Positions 32,769 to 42,678 of a stretch of 64,000 bases of DNA are shown piece by piece. Both the position numbers and the translations under genes were made by a program. Origin of the DNA: Sphingobacterium pedocola (GTDB lineage Bacteria; Bacteroidota; Bacteroidia; Sphingobacteriales; Sphingobacteriaceae); contig NZ_MU158693.1 of assembly GCF_015209965.1 (NCBI RefSeq), positions 1 to 64,000 of the forward strand. The letters run 5' to 3'. The notes under the pieces were generated by a model. The model had not been told where the DNA came from. It ran no database searches and saw only the letters and a program-made list of their open reading frames with translations. Within the stretch, counting starts at the first letter, position 1. The number at the start of each line of letters is the position of its first letter.

Positions 32769-33665
32769 ATGAATGCTATCAGATCAATATCAGAATTTCA
32801 CCGATTACTGTCTCTGCCCGAGCCACGCCATCCATTGGTAAGCGTGATTAATCTCGCCGAAAGTATTTTTCTGGATGATGATGTATGGAAAGGCTTTGTA
32901 AATAGATTTTATTGTGTTGCCCTTAAAAGGAATGCAAAAGGTAAAATACGATATGGACAGCAACATTATGATTATGATAAGGGAGTACTGAGCTTTACAG
33001 CGCCTAACCAAGTCCAATACCTGGATCTGAACAGTGTACAATGCGGATCGGGCTACCTGCTAATTTTCCATCCCGACTTTTTACTGGCCCATCCCCTAGC
33101 ACGCAATATCAGTGGTTATAGCTTCTTCTCTTACGCTGTAAATGAGGCACTGCATCTTTCTGCTGATGAAGAAGATGATTTGATTACCATATTGAACAAG
33201 ATCGATAAGGAATGTCTTCATATTGATAAATACACGCAGGAAATTATCTTATCGCAAATCGAGTTGTTGCTCAATTATTCGAATCGATTTTACGAGCGGC
33301 AATTTATTACCCGGAAAAACCATAATAATCAACTGCTTGCCAAATTTGAACTTCTTATTGAGAAATATTTTGACGGCAGTACGACAACGCAACCCGAACT
33401 GTTAACGGTACAACGCATGGCCGAACTCATGAACCTGTCTCCTAACTACCTCAGCGATCTACTGCGCATGCATACCGGACAAAATACTCAGCAGCATATA
33501 CACCAGCGTGTGATCGAAAAGGCGAAGGAAAAACTTTCGACGACAAATTTATCCGTAAGCGAAATTGCGTATACACTAGGCTTTGAGCATGCGCAATCGT
33601 TCAGTACACTATTTAAGAAGAAAACCAGTTTGTCGCCTCTTGAATTCCGGCAGGCATTTAACTGA
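32769..33665 (+). CDS. AraC-family transcriptional regulator
   Basis: 298 residues: N-terminal cupin-like effector part (about 20-160: YDKGVLSFTAPNQVQYLDL, LLIFHPDFL) and C-terminal AraC HTH pair about 205-295 (VQRMAELMNLSPNYLSDLLRMHTGQN, VSEIAYTLGFEHAQSFSTLFKKKTSLSPLEFR). This type usually sits beside an oxidoreductase it induces, here the aldo/keto reductase. Confidence 0.95.
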   Translation: MNAIRSISEFHRLLSLPEPRHPLVSVINLAESIFLDDDVWKGFVNRFYCVALKRNAKGKIRYGQQHYDYDKGVLSFTAPNQVQYLDLNSVQCGSGYLLIFHPDFLLAHPLARNISGYSFFSYAVNEALHLSADEEDDLITILNKIDKECLHIDKYTQEIILSQIELLLNYSNRFYERQFITRKNHNNQLLAKFELLIEKYFDGSTTTQPELLTVQRMAELMNLSPNYLSDLLRMHTGQNTQQHIHQRVIEKAKEKLSTTNLSVSEIAYTLGFEHAQSFSTLFKKKTSLSPLEFRQAFN

Positions 33666-33697
33666 TAACCAAGAAAAAACAGCGGAGATGTTATAAC

Positions 33698-33853
33698 ATG
33701 ACCAGAACATCGTCAAGCGGCGATGTAATAACCAAGGAAATTGATTTGAGAATATATCGAGACGGGGCATTGAAAATTAACACGGTTAATCCCCAAATTG
33801 AAACGATCAATACCATCGAAGATATGGCAGTCGTTATTGTATCAATGAGATAA
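33698..33853 (+). CDS. Small hypothetical protein (51 aa)
   Basis: ATG at 33698, stop 33851-33853, 32 bp after the AraC stop. The sequence MTRTSSSGDVITKEIDLR...INTVNPQIETINTIEDMAVVIVSM has beta-strand-like alternation and is protein-like, but I know no family. It may be a short remnant of a larger gene. Confidence 0.35.
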   Translation: MTRTSSSGDVITKEIDLRIYRDGALKINTVNPQIETINTIEDMAVVIVSMR

Positions 33854-33965
33854 AGTGAAGCTACAATGCGGAGCCTTTTGAAGCCCAATACCGTTACATC
33901 CGATTCTGGAAAAAAAATCGACGAGGTTATAAAAGTAGACGGCCGAAGTGGAGTTGCAATTTAAT

Positions 33966-34328
33966 TTAACCTGCCAAATAACTTGTTACCTTATCTTTGA
34001 AATAATCAATATCGAAAGGTTTGCTGATAAATGCATCTGCGCAGCCCGATTCCATCGCCTCATCGGGTCTGGAGTGTGCAGACATCAAAAGCACAGGTAC
34101 ACTTGATGTGTTGCCTCTGTCTTTCATCTCTTTGCATAGTTCTATCCCGTTACCATCGGGAAGCATGATATCAAAAACAACAACATCTGGCACGGAGACA
34201 CTAATAATGGCGTTAAACTCCTTCGCAGAACTACAAAGTTGGACGTTATAACTATCATCTTCCAGAATATAACCGATGATATCGCGAATACCGGCGTCAT
34301 CCTCTACGATACATATACTTTTTTTCAT
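33966..34328 (-). CDS. Single-domain response regulator (CheY-like)
   Basis: 120 residues, receiver domain only: acidic pair Asp10/Asp11, phospho-acceptor Asp53 (VVFDIMLPDGNG), Ser/Thr switch (LLMSAHS) and Lys of ISKPFDIDYF. No output domain. No kinase gene is adjacent; a kinase remnant lies at 35397-35498. It probably acts in a phosphorelay with an unlinked or hybrid kinase. Confidence 0.93.
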   Translation of the reverse strand: MKKSICIVEDDAGIRDIIGYILEDDSYNVQLCSSAKEFNAIISVSVPDVVVFDIMLPDGNGIELCKEMKDRGNTSSVPVLLMSAHSRPDEAMESGCADAFISKPFDIDYFKDKVTSYLAG

Positions 34329-34628
34329 AAATTGCTTTTCAAGTCATTACGTGCAGCGGATAGGTTGGCATAAGCTAACTACTCCGTAATCATTATCTCA
34401 ACAAGTGCCCTATCCGTATTGTTTTGAGTATGGATGTCATTTTTTAGTTTGATACAAAATAATGCTTTACGATTACTTCACTTAGACCAAAGCGCTGTTA
34501 GTGCAAAAAGAAACTGCTCTACGTGCATGCTTGTCACGTATTAATTTGTTAAAACACGTAAATGTACACGAAACTCTTCGGCAATGAAACGGTTGTATAA
34601 ATACAAACTTTAAATAACATGACAAACT
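34329..34628. other. Divergent 300-bp spacer
   Basis: Between the divergent response regulator and DUF4142 genes. It should contain both promoters; I cannot assign a clear TAnnTTTG box. No gene seen. Confidence 0.4.
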
Positions 34629-35231
34629 ATGAAGCGATTACTTAAACTCAGAAAACTTGCGCTACTATCCCTCATGGGATCAGTATTGGTGTTATCTGCC
34701 TGCGGTGGTAATAACACAAAAGATGCGCAGGGTCAAGAAAACCAGAAGGTGGGTGGTTCCGAAACGGGACAGGATTCGGACGATCAAGATGAAAACAACA
34801 GCAAATTTGTTAACGATGCTGCTAGCAGTAACGACTTTGAGATTGCTGCTGGAAGCCTCGCGATAAGCAAAGGCGTGAGTACTGACGTAAAAAATTATGG
34901 ACAACATATGGTTGATGACCATACCGCTGTAGGTACAGATCTGAAAAAACTGACTGCTTCCAAAGGATGGGGGCTACGTGGTCAGTTAATGGAGCGGCAT
35001 ACAACGCTTCTCGAAAAACTAAAAGCAGCTTCGGGCGCGGAATTCGACCGCCTGTTTGCCGAAGTGATGGTATCCTCCCACCAGGAAGCTATAACCCTCT
35101 TTAGAGGTGCCACGGAAAACAGCCCGGGTGTAACTGATCCTGACCTGAAAAAATTTGCCAAAGAAAAACTACCAGGTTTAGAGATGCACTTAGAAAAAGC
35201 CAATAAACTTCAAGACGGTGTTAAAAATTAG
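34629..35231 (+). CDS. DUF4142 family lipoprotein
   Basis: 200 residues: lipobox LSAC (Cys25), a Gln/Glu/Asp-rich linker (about 28-60), then a four-helix DUF4142 domain about 60-198 (NDFEIAAGSLAISKGVSTDVKNYGQHMVDDHT, HQEAITLFRGA, KKFAKEKLPGLEMHLEKANKL) with conserved His residues (ferritin-like arrangement). DUF4142 is widespread in Bacteroidota and linked to envelope stress. Divergent from the response regulator. Confidence 0.92.
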   Translation: MKRLLKLRKLALLSLMGSVLVLSACGGNNTKDAQGQENQKVGGSETGQDSDDQDENNSKFVNDAASSNDFEIAAGSLAISKGVSTDVKNYGQHMVDDHTAVGTDLKKLTASKGWGLRGQLMERHTTLLEKLKAASGAEFDRLFAEVMVSSHQEAITLFRGATENSPGVTDPDLKKFAKEKLPGLEMHLEKANKLQDGVKN

Positions 35232-35899
35232 TGGCAAATGAATGTATATGTATTGCATAGACGTTCGCGCTTGCCTACACTTTTAACCTGTGTTAACCTA
35301 CCGAAGGAGCTTTATGGTGTAAAAAACCGTATTGCTCCTTTCAACCTTCTATTTCTGCAATAGTCTCGATTGATTTTTTAGTACCTGAATGTTCTTTCAC
35401 AAAGCTAAAGCATGCCTATTAGGGGCAAATAGGAAGCTCCATGCGAAACGCTGCCCTTCACCTAGCTCACTTTCAACGCTAATCTTTCCATCGTTACCGA
35501 AAGGGCTCTCTAGGGAGGCCAAGATATATAAAGCAATAAGAACCACACACCCGTTTCGCTCTGGGTATCTTCGATATACCGATGCGCTGTGATTAACATC
35601 AAAATATTTTTCTTTTCTATCGCTCTAATGTTATACTGATTATATTGAACTCGAACAATCTACGGAAACAAAAGTTTACCTACGAATAATTAACGTAGTA
35701 AAAGTCAAGTTAACAGCATAACTGTTTACCTAATCGATATTTATACCCTATTTCAATTCTCGATATCTCAATTCAAAACAAGATTGGAGCTCGATGTGTT
35801 TGTATAACACAGTTAAAGGCTACGTACTTTCTCACAGCGTTTTTCAACGGGAGAGTATATCGATTTATCTTAATAAAACACAAAACAAATTCTAGTCGT
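35232..35899. other. Spacer with a kinase remnant
   Basis: Apart from the histidine-kinase tail at 35397-35498, no gene is recognised in this 668-bp stretch. Confidence 0.5.
35397..35498 (-). pseudogene. C-terminal remnant of a histidine kinase
   Basis: On the minus strand the frame GNDGKISVESELGEGQRFAWSFLF ends in a stop at 35397-35399. It matches the final G-box of HATPase domains (GGxIxVxSxxGxGxxFxxxxP). Upstream sequence (LESPF) is out of frame with the rest of a kinase. Only about 33 codons survive. Confidence 0.65.
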
Positions 35900-36157
35900 A
35901 TGGAAATCGTAATTGGAATCATAGCCGGAATATTGACCTCCATTTCGATGGTTCCTCAGTTAATTAAGGTGATAAAGGAAAAAGATGTGGCAAACATCTC
36001 TCCGATTATGATCACTATTTTGTTAGGCGGTGTATCAATGTGGGTTGTTTATGGGGTGTTGCTGAAAGAATGGCCTATTATTCTATCCAATGCCTTTTCT
36101 GTTCTCGTCAATACCACCTTATTGACCTATTACCTTCTTTATAGGGAGCGCACATAG
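35900..36157 (+). CDS. SemiSWEET sugar transporter (PQ-loop)
   Basis: 85 residues with three membrane helices and the PQ-loop motif TSISMVPQLIKVIKEKD (Pro19-Gln20), SPIMITILLGGVSMWVVYGV in the second helix and LSNAFSVLVNTTLL in the third. SemiSWEETs form homodimers that carry sugars by facilitated diffusion. Single gene with no neighbour in a pathway. Confidence 0.92.
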   Translation: MEIVIGIIAGILTSISMVPQLIKVIKEKDVANISPIMITILLGGVSMWVVYGVLLKEWPIILSNAFSVLVNTTLLTYYLLYRERT

Positions 36158-36366
36158 GATCCTACAGGGTATCAATGAATATACGCGTGCTTTTTTCTAA
36201 GTTCCGTTTGTATTTGCTGTTATATCAATATTATAAACTTTATCACGGAACAATGCCATTTACTATTTTATATCGATGTTTAAAATTAGTACCTTTTAAT
36301 TACTAAAAAGCAATTGATTTATAGCTGGCCATCTAAGCAAATGGCTGTACCAAGCATAGAGAAAAA
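36158..36366. other. Spacer, nothing recognised
   Basis: A/T-rich. No gene, repeat or terminator found. Confidence 0.4.
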
Positions 36367-36850
36367 ATGGAGATAATAAAAGCTGCTTTAATTCATAAGC
36401 TGTTAAGGAATGAAAGTGTCAAGATCATGGCTTTGGGCGAGTGCACGCATGGTGGCAGCACAGTTGCTCGTGCTAGAGTCGAATTTACAAAAGACCTTTT
36501 TAAATCATAACTGCGATATGGTATTGCTAGAGCACCCTTTTGATGCATCTTTATAGTTCGACCTCAATGCGCAGTGTATGGCACCAAACCGCACTTTTGT
36601 TGAAGATTACATAAAAAATACCATGTTTGCATCGGGGGGAGAATTTTTGAGATTATTTGACTGGACTAGAGATTTCAACTTAAAATCGGAACCAAAGGTT
36701 CATGTAATAGGTATCGCTCTGTGCCCATAGAAATTTGCTTATGTATGTCCGCACCCTCGATCAATACAACGAATTCCGAGGTCCTGAAACACAAAAAACG
36801 AAATACGTCTATAGGGATGGATTAGCAAAATATTCTGTATCGATATAAGA
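36367..36850 (+). pseudogene. Erythromycin-esterase family pseudogene
   Basis: The first frame (ATG 36367) gives MALGECTHGGS, the GE.THG motif of the family, and stops at 36508-36510. A shifted frame continues: LNHNCDMVLLEHPFDASL, an in-frame TAG, then FDLNAQCMAPNRTFVEDY, FLRLFDWTRDFN and KVHVIGIAL up to a TAG at 36728-36730. A third frame to about 36850 gives MYVRTLDQYNEF and YRDGLAKYSVSI, like the family's RD.MA.N region. At least two frameshifts, two stops and large deletions (family about 400 residues), so inactive. Confidence 0.8.
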
Positions 36851-36896
36851 GACAATCCAATGATTGACTGCCTCTTATAAATGTGGAACTTAGCCC

Positions 36897-39800
36897 TTAT
36901 TGCCATCCTCCTCCTAAAACTTTGTATAACACGATTTGGTTTAAAATCCGTTCCTTGGCAATATCAACCGCAGCTGTCTGTGCGTCAATTACATCACGCT
37001 GTGTGGTTATAATATCTAAATAGCTGACGCGTCCTGCAATAAAGAGCTCATTCGCTGCTGCGACAGAAGCATTGAGTGCCATTTCCTGGTCCCGAATATA
37101 TGTCGCCCGGCGGTGGATAGACAGTTGTTGGTGTAATGCCGAAGACACTTCGTTCATAGCTCGAAGTACCGTCTTCTCATATTCTAAGAAAGCAATGCCA
37201 TAGTTACCTTTCATGACCTCATACTGAGATTTAAGTTCGCGTTGCTGAAGTAGCGGGACTGTAAAGCCAGCCAACAGACCATATGTAAAGGACTTATCAA
37301 CGGCTAAAAGCTTATCTAAATTAAAACTTTGCAGACCGAGATACGGGCTAACTGCAATAGACGGCAAAAAGGAAAGCCGAGAAGCTTCTAGCTCATAAAA
37401 TTGTGATTGCATTCTGAACGTAGCTTCTCGGATGTCTAATCGGTTCTTAACGAGATCAGCGGGTGAACCTATCGCTAATTCAGTAAAGAGTTGCAGCGAA
37501 TCCAATGATTCATCGCTTCTTTCGATGGGACGAAAAGCTCGTCCCAGCAAGAAATTAATCTGGTGTTCTAAAGAAATAATATCTTGTAAGACTTGCTCGC
37601 GTGAAGCCCGAGAGCCTTCTAACATAGCTCGAAATTGTTGCACCCCTAACTCATTAGCACGCCCTGCCTCCTTCTGAGCCTGTATAATTTCTAAAGCTTG
37701 CTCATGTAATTTGATATTATTGTTGTACACCTCAATCTTTTTGTCGAGACTGATTAATTCGTAATATGCTGTTGAAATGTTGGTAATCAATTCTGTTTCC
37801 AACAGCCGTCTTGCTTCGTTTTCTGCGATTAAATCTGTAAAGGCAGCCTCGCGACGATGGCGCAACTTACCCCAGACATCTATTTCCCAAGAAGATCGTA
37901 TACCTACAAAATAATCCGGCACGAACGGTTCGGGGATCTTTTCATCACCTTTCAGGTTTTCTGAAAAATTAGAATCGTAGTTGCCTATTCCGGATTCGGT
38001 GTAGTGACCGTATTTACGTAATCCTCCTTCTGCAGAGGCAGCTAAGCTGGGCAACAGCGTCGCTTTTCGTTGTTTAAAATGTGCCTGCGTCATTTCTATA
38101 CGACGTAAAGCCTGCTGTAAATCCTTATTACGCAGTAAGGCGGTGTCAATCAGCTTCGTCAAGAGCGTATCCTTCATGAAATCATTCCAGGGTATAGTTG
38201 CTAAGGAAAGACTATCACGCAGCATACGGTGATCTTCTTTTTGTATTGCCTGATTTAGATTTGGATCTGACACTCTTTTAGGAACTGTACAGCCCGTAAA
38301 TGCCAAAAGTAAGACTATTGTCGCAATGGCTGCGCCCATTTTTCTATTCTTTCCATTTTTAGCGAATAACACAACTAGTCCCGGGATAACTATGACACCA
38401 ACGATCGTCCCAATTACCATTCCGCCCACGGAGGCCGTTCCGATGGTACGGTTTCCGAGCGCGCCCGCTCCACTCGACAACATAAGAGGTATAAGGCCGG
38501 CCGCGAACGCAAAAGAAGTCATTAAAATCGGCCTTAAACGTGCAACAGCGCCTTCGATGGAAGCTGTTAAGACGTCCATTCCCTGTTTGCGCTTTATATT
38601 TGCGTATTCTACAATCAGGATGGCATTTTTACCCAACAGACCGATTAGCATAACCAATGCAACCTGTGCATAAATATTGTTTTCAAGTCCGAATATCTTC
38701 AAAAATAAGAACGCGCCAAACACCCCTGCCGGTAGGCACAGAATAACAGGCAATGGGAGTAAGAAACTTTCGTATTGTGCCGCTAGTAAAAGATATACAA
38801 ATACTAAGCATAATACAAAAATATACCCCGCTTGGTTGCCCGATATTTTTTGTTCGCGTGTCATACCAGACCATTCAATTTCATAACCTTGAGGCAGAGA
38901 CCCAGCAATACGTTCCACTGCCTCAATAGCTTGTCCCGAGCTGAAACCGGCGGCTGGCTGCCCCGTGAGCATTGCGGAGTTAAACATATTGTAGCGCGTG
39001 ATCTGCTCGGGTCCGTAGACCCGTTTCATCGTCATAAACGAAGAATAAGGCACCATCTCTCCCTGTTCAGTTTTCACATATAAATCCAATACATCTGAAG
39101 GCCGCTGCCGTGCAAAGGCGTCAGATTGAACCATTACCTTATACATCTGACCATACCGAATAAAGTTTGTTGCATATAAGCTCCCTAACAGCGTTTGCAA
39201 TGTATTCATAGCATTCTCTACCGAAATACCTTTCTTTGCAGCAAGGTCATAGTCGATTTCCAACATGTATTGTGGAAAATTAACATCGAAAGAGGAACTT
39301 GTATTTTCAATTACTTCGTCCTCGTTTAGGGCAGTCATGAAGTCTTTGAGTACTACATTTGTTTTAACAAGATCTTCATTACCGCTTTGATCGAGCAAGC
39401 GTAACTCGAAGCCAGACGAATTACCAAAACCAGGTACTGTAGGCGGTGGAAAAAATTCAATCAATCCGTCGGCAATATGAGCTGTGCGCTTACGAAGTTC
39501 CTGTATGACTTCCTCTATCGATTGATCTCGGTCATCCCAAGCCTTCAAGTTTATCATTCCCATGCCGTAGGATGCGCCGGTTACCTCCGTTACGATGCTA
39601 TAACCCGATAACGTAGAAACGGTTTCGACAATATCCATCTCGCGCGCGATTGCATCCACCTCGTTCAACACCTTTTCGGTTCGATCGACGGTTGCTCCGG
39701 GAGGTGTAGTCACAGACACATAAATCATTCCTTGATCCTCGGTTGGAATAAACCCGGTTGGTAATACGGCACTCGTCCCCCAAGTGAGTACGAACATGCC

Positions 39801-41447
39801 CGCAAGCAGCAATAAAGTAATCAACCTTCTTCCTGCGATCCGCGATAATAGGCTCTTATAATTACCTGCTAGTTGGTCATAGACAGAATTGAATTTGGTA
39901 AAAAATCTCGTCAACAAACCGTTAGATCCTTTTTCTTCGTGCGGCGAGCGCAGGATGATAGCACAGAGCGCCGGCGTTAATGTAAGGGCGTTAATACCTG
40001 ATATGACTATTGCGGCTGCTAATGTCAGGGAAAACTGTCGATAGAACACACCCACCGGACCGGAAAGAAAAGCTACGGGAATAAAAACGGCAGACATCAC
40101 AAGCGTGATCGCGACGACAGCGCTTCCTACTTCTTTCATGGCCGCTAACGTAGCTTCCATCGGAGATAGGTTCTCTTCTTCCATTTTGGCAAATACAGCC
40201 TCCACGACGACAATACCATTGTCGACCACGATACCAATGGCCAATACAAGCGCAAACAAAGTCAGCAAATTGATTGAAAAGCCCATCATCTGCATAAAAA
40301 ACAATGATCCGATTAAGCTAACCGGTATGGCCAGGATTGGAATGACAGTAGCACGAAAGTTTTGAAGAAAAATAAATACGACTAAAAACACAAGCACGAA
40401 CGCTTCGAAAAGGGTCAACATTACGCTGGAGATCGATGCATTCAAAAACCGCGATACATCATAGCCCATAGTATAGGTCATTCCGGAGGGAAAGCTATTT
40501 TCTTTTAATTGATTCATACGCTCCTTAACACGTTGAATCACTTCCTGCGCATTCGATCCAGGGAGTTGCTTCAACATAATGGAAGCTGAAGGACGCCCAT
40601 CCGTCTTGGAAACCATTTCATAATCCAACGATCCAAACTCCACTTGGGCCACATCTCTGACGCGGATGACGGAACCATCCGTATGCGCCCGAATAGGAAT
40701 GTTTTCGTACTCGCTGATTTCGGTAAACTTACCGGGATATCGCAACACATACTGTTGCATATTTATGGCCTTATCCGAACTGATACCAGTTTGACCAGGT
40801 GCTGCTTCTATATTTTGCCGTCTTAATGCATCCACTAATTCTTCGGTAGATATAGCGTATGCCGACAATCGATCTGGATTGACCCAAATACGCATGGCGT
40901 AATCTTTCATTCCCATAATCTGCGCAAAACCTACTCCTTCTATCCGCTTCAGTTCTTTTAGTATATTGATATCCGCAAAATTGTAAATGAAGCGTTCATC
41001 TGCTGTAGCGTCATCCGTGTAGACATTGAGATACATCAACATGCTATTCACTTCCTTTTCTGTCGTAACACCTGCCTTTATTACTTCCTCTGGTAATTCA
41101 TCCAATACCGTAGTTACTCTGTTCTGCACATTTACAGCCGCAATATCGGGATCTGTCCCCACCTTGAAAAAGACTTGGATAAGGGTTGTACCGTTGTTTG
41201 TCGAAACCGAATTCATGTATGTCATTCCCGCTACGCCATTTATTGCCCGCTCCAACGGGATTGCCACCGCATTTGTGCTTACCTCCGCATTTGCTCCGGT
41301 ATAACTTGCGGTGACAACCACTGACGGAGGTACGATATCCGGAAATTGGGTAATCGGCAATGTAAATAATGCAAGTAGCCCAAGTATTGTTATAAATAAC
41401 GATATAACCAGTGATAATACTGGCCTTCTGATAAATTGTTCAAACAT
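36897..41447 (-). CDS. RND multidrug efflux permease fused in frame to its TolC/OprM-type outer-membrane factor
   Basis: 1516 residues. Part 1 (1-1036) is a complete HAE1/AcrB-type pump: first helix LVISLFITILGLLALFTLP, periplasmic pore and docking regions, membrane-charge residues in LFALVLAIGIVVDNGIVVVEAV (proton-relay Asp), final helices ending VIVIPGLVVLFAKNGKNRK. Part 2 (1037-1516) begins with its own lipoprotein signal MGAAIATIVLLLAFTGC (Cys1053), then NodT/OprM-type OEP repeats (LIDTALLRNKDLQQALRR, ISTAYYELISLDKKIEVY, AGFTVPLLQQRELKSQY). There is no stop between them. An internal ATG at 38339 in an A-rich context could yield the outer-membrane factor separately. It follows the adaptor gene by 15 bp. 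Confidence 0.93.
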   Translation of the reverse strand: MFEQFIRRPVLSLVISLFITILGLLALFTLPITQFPDIVPPSVVVTASYTGANAEVSTNAVAIPLERAINGVAGMTYMNSVSTNNGTTLIQVFFKVGTDPDIAAVNVQNRVTTVLDELPEEVIKAGVTTEKEVNSMLMYLNVYTDDATADERFIYNFADINILKELKRIEGVGFAQIMGMKDYAMRIWVNPDRLSAYAISTEELVDALRRQNIEAAPGQTGISSDKAINMQQYVLRYPGKFTEISEYENIPIRAHTDGSVIRVRDVAQVEFGSLDYEMVSKTDGRPSASIMLKQLPGSNAQEVIQRVKERMNQLKENSFPSGMTYTMGYDVSRFLNASISSVMLTLFEAFVLVFLVVFIFLQNFRATVIPILAIPVSLIGSLFFMQMMGFSINLLTLFALVLAIGIVVDNGIVVVEAVFAKMEEENLSPMEATLAAMKEVGSAVVAITLVMSAVFIPVAFLSGPVGVFYRQFSLTLAAAIVISGINALTLTPALCAIILRSPHEEKGSNGLLTRFFTKFNSVYDQLAGNYKSLLSRIAGRRLITLLLLAGMFVLTWGTSAVLPTGFIPTEDQGMIYVSVTTPPGATVDRTEKVLNEVDAIAREMDIVETVSTLSGYSIVTEVTGASYGMGMINLKAWDDRDQSIEEVIQELRKRTAHIADGLIEFFPPPTVPGFGNSSGFELRLLDQSGNEDLVKTNVVLKDFMTALNEDEVIENTSSSFDVNFPQYMLEIDYDLAAKKGISVENAMNTLQTLLGSLYATNFIRYGQMYKVMVQSDAFARQRPSDVLDLYVKTEQGEMVPYSSFMTMKRVYGPEQITRYNMFNSAMLTGQPAAGFSSGQAIEAVERIAGSLPQGYEIEWSGMTREQKISGNQAGYIFVLCLVFVYLLLAAQYESFLLPLPVILCLPAGVFGAFLFLKIFGLENNIYAQVALVMLIGLLGKNAILIVEYANIKRKQGMDVLTASIEGAVARLRPILMTSFAFAAGLIPLMLSSGAGALGNRTIGTASVGGMVIGTIVGVIVIPGLVVLFAKNGKNRKMGAAIATIVLLLAFTGCTVPKRVSDPNLNQAIQKEDHRMLRDSLSLATIPWNDFMKDTLLTKLIDTALLRNKDLQQALRRIEMTQAHFKQRKATLLPSLAASAEGGLRKYGHYTESGIGNYDSNFSENLKGDEKIPEPFVPDYFVGIRSSWEIDVWGKLRHRREAAFTDLIAENEARRLLETELITNISTAYYELISLDKKIEVYNNNIKLHEQALEIIQAQKEAGRANELGVQQFRAMLEGSRASREQVLQDIISLEHQINFLLGRAFRPIERSDESLDSLQLFTELAIGSPADLVKNRLDIREATFRMQSQFYELEASRLSFLPSIAVSPYLGLQSFNLDKLLAVDKSFTYGLLAGFTVPLLQQRELKSQYEVMKGNYGIAFLEYEKTVLRAMNEVSSALHQQLSIHRRATYIRDQEMALNASVAAANELFIAGRVSYLDIITTQRDVIDAQTAAVDIAKERILNQIVLYKVLGGGWQ
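38339..38339 (-). promoter_or_regulatory. Possible internal translation start of the outer-membrane factor
   Basis: ATG whose A is at 38339 (minus), preceded by GGAAAGAATAGAAAA. It would produce a 480-aa lipoprotein with a normal signal peptide. Alternatively the fused polyprotein is cut by signal peptidase II. Confidence 0.4.
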
Positions 41448-41462
41448 CTTTGTTGCCCCCTC

Positions 41463-42569
41463 TTAATTTGTAATTGTTCTCGGACTAATGACCATCCCGT
41501 CTCTTAGCGACTGTACACCCTCAAAGACCACCTGAACATCTTTATCTAAGCCCTCTTCTACAACATAATAATGGCCGATGCGTTGACCGCTCTTGAACGG
41601 GGTCATTTTAACCTTATTATCTTTAACGGTATATACATAGGCCTTATCCTGTATCTCTAAAACTGATTTTTGATGTACGAACGTGAGGTTTCCCGTCTTT
41701 GTGGGTACGGCGACCTTGCCCGATGCGCCATGCTTTAGAAGTGCATCGGGATTGGGAAATTTGGCACGTAAGGCTATGGAACCCGTAGTGGCCTCAAATT
41801 CACTCTCGACGATCTCTGCATTACCGACATGCGGATATAGCGTTCCATTGGCTAGGATCAGACGTACTTCAGATTTAAAACTATTGCCGTTAAACTTACC
41901 ATCCGATGCTATCGCTAGATACTCTGGCTCCGAAATAGAAAAATAAACGTTCACGCTATTATTGTCCGAAATGTTGGTGAGCAGCGCGCCCTCTTCCAAC
42001 AAAGAGCCTTCTTTTAAGAGGATACGATCAATCCGTCCAGCAAATGGTGCTCGTATTTCAGTGTAAGTTAATTTGGTTTTAGCTTGTGCAACTAGTGCCT
42101 GAGCTTCCTTTATTTTTGATTTGGCTGCATTCAACTGCGCTTCCATCAGATCGATTTCTGTATTACTGACTATATTTTTTTTGACTAACTTTTTTGTACG
42201 CTCCAGCTCAAGTTCCACCTTTTTTGCCTCGGCACGTGCATTGTCAAGGCCTGCTTCGGCATGTGCATAATCCGCTTTATACTCTTCTGAATTTACCTGA
42301 AAAAGCACTTGACCCTTACGGACATATGCTCCTTCATCGACATAGATTTTATCTAAAAATCCGGATAATCGAGAACGTAGCTCAATATTTCGATGCGCTT
42401 GGATATCGGCTATATACTCTTTAAATATAGTGGTGTCCATGTGCATTAAAGTGGAAATTGGCACAATCCGCTCAGTGGATTCTTTGTCATTTTCGCTACT
42501 GCTTGCTGTACAGCCTGACGCGAGCATAATTGCCCCCAATATGGGGAGAAAGATCATTTTGTTGTTCAT
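41463..42569 (-). CDS. RND efflux periplasmic adaptor (membrane fusion protein)
   Basis: 368-residue lipoprotein, lipobox LASGC (Cys20). Domains in order: beta-barrel/lipoyl N-part (IELRSRLSGFLDKIYVDEGAYVRKGQVLFQV, about 61-91), alpha-hairpin about 95-160 (many Lys/Glu/Ala), lipoyl second half (TYTEIRAPFAGRIDRILLKEGSLLEEG), beta-barrel and membrane-proximal domain (FKSGQRIGHYYVVEEGL). Typical AcrA/MexA layout. First gene of the operon with the fused pump. Confidence 0.96.
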   Translation of the reverse strand: MNNKMIFLPILGAIMLASGCTASSSENDKESTERIVPISTLMHMDTTIFKEYIADIQAHRNIELRSRLSGFLDKIYVDEGAYVRKGQVLFQVNSEEYKADYAHAEAGLDNARAEAKKVELELERTKKLVKKNIVSNTEIDLMEAQLNAAKSKIKEAQALVAQAKTKLTYTEIRAPFAGRIDRILLKEGSLLEEGALLTNISDNNSVNVYFSISEPEYLAIASDGKFNGNSFKSEVRLILANGTLYPHVGNAEIVESEFEATTGSIALRAKFPNPDALLKHGASGKVAVPTKTGNLTFVHQKSVLEIQDKAYVYTVKDNKVKMTPFKSGQRIGHYYVVEEGLDKDVQVVFEGVQSLRDGMVISPRTITN

Positions 42570-42678
42570 GATAATATAAGATTCGGAATTAAATTACAGT
42601 AGAAGATATCCAAAAGAACATTCATGATGATAGATTATCAACATGCTACTTTGGAATATAAAAAGATGTGTAGTAAGA

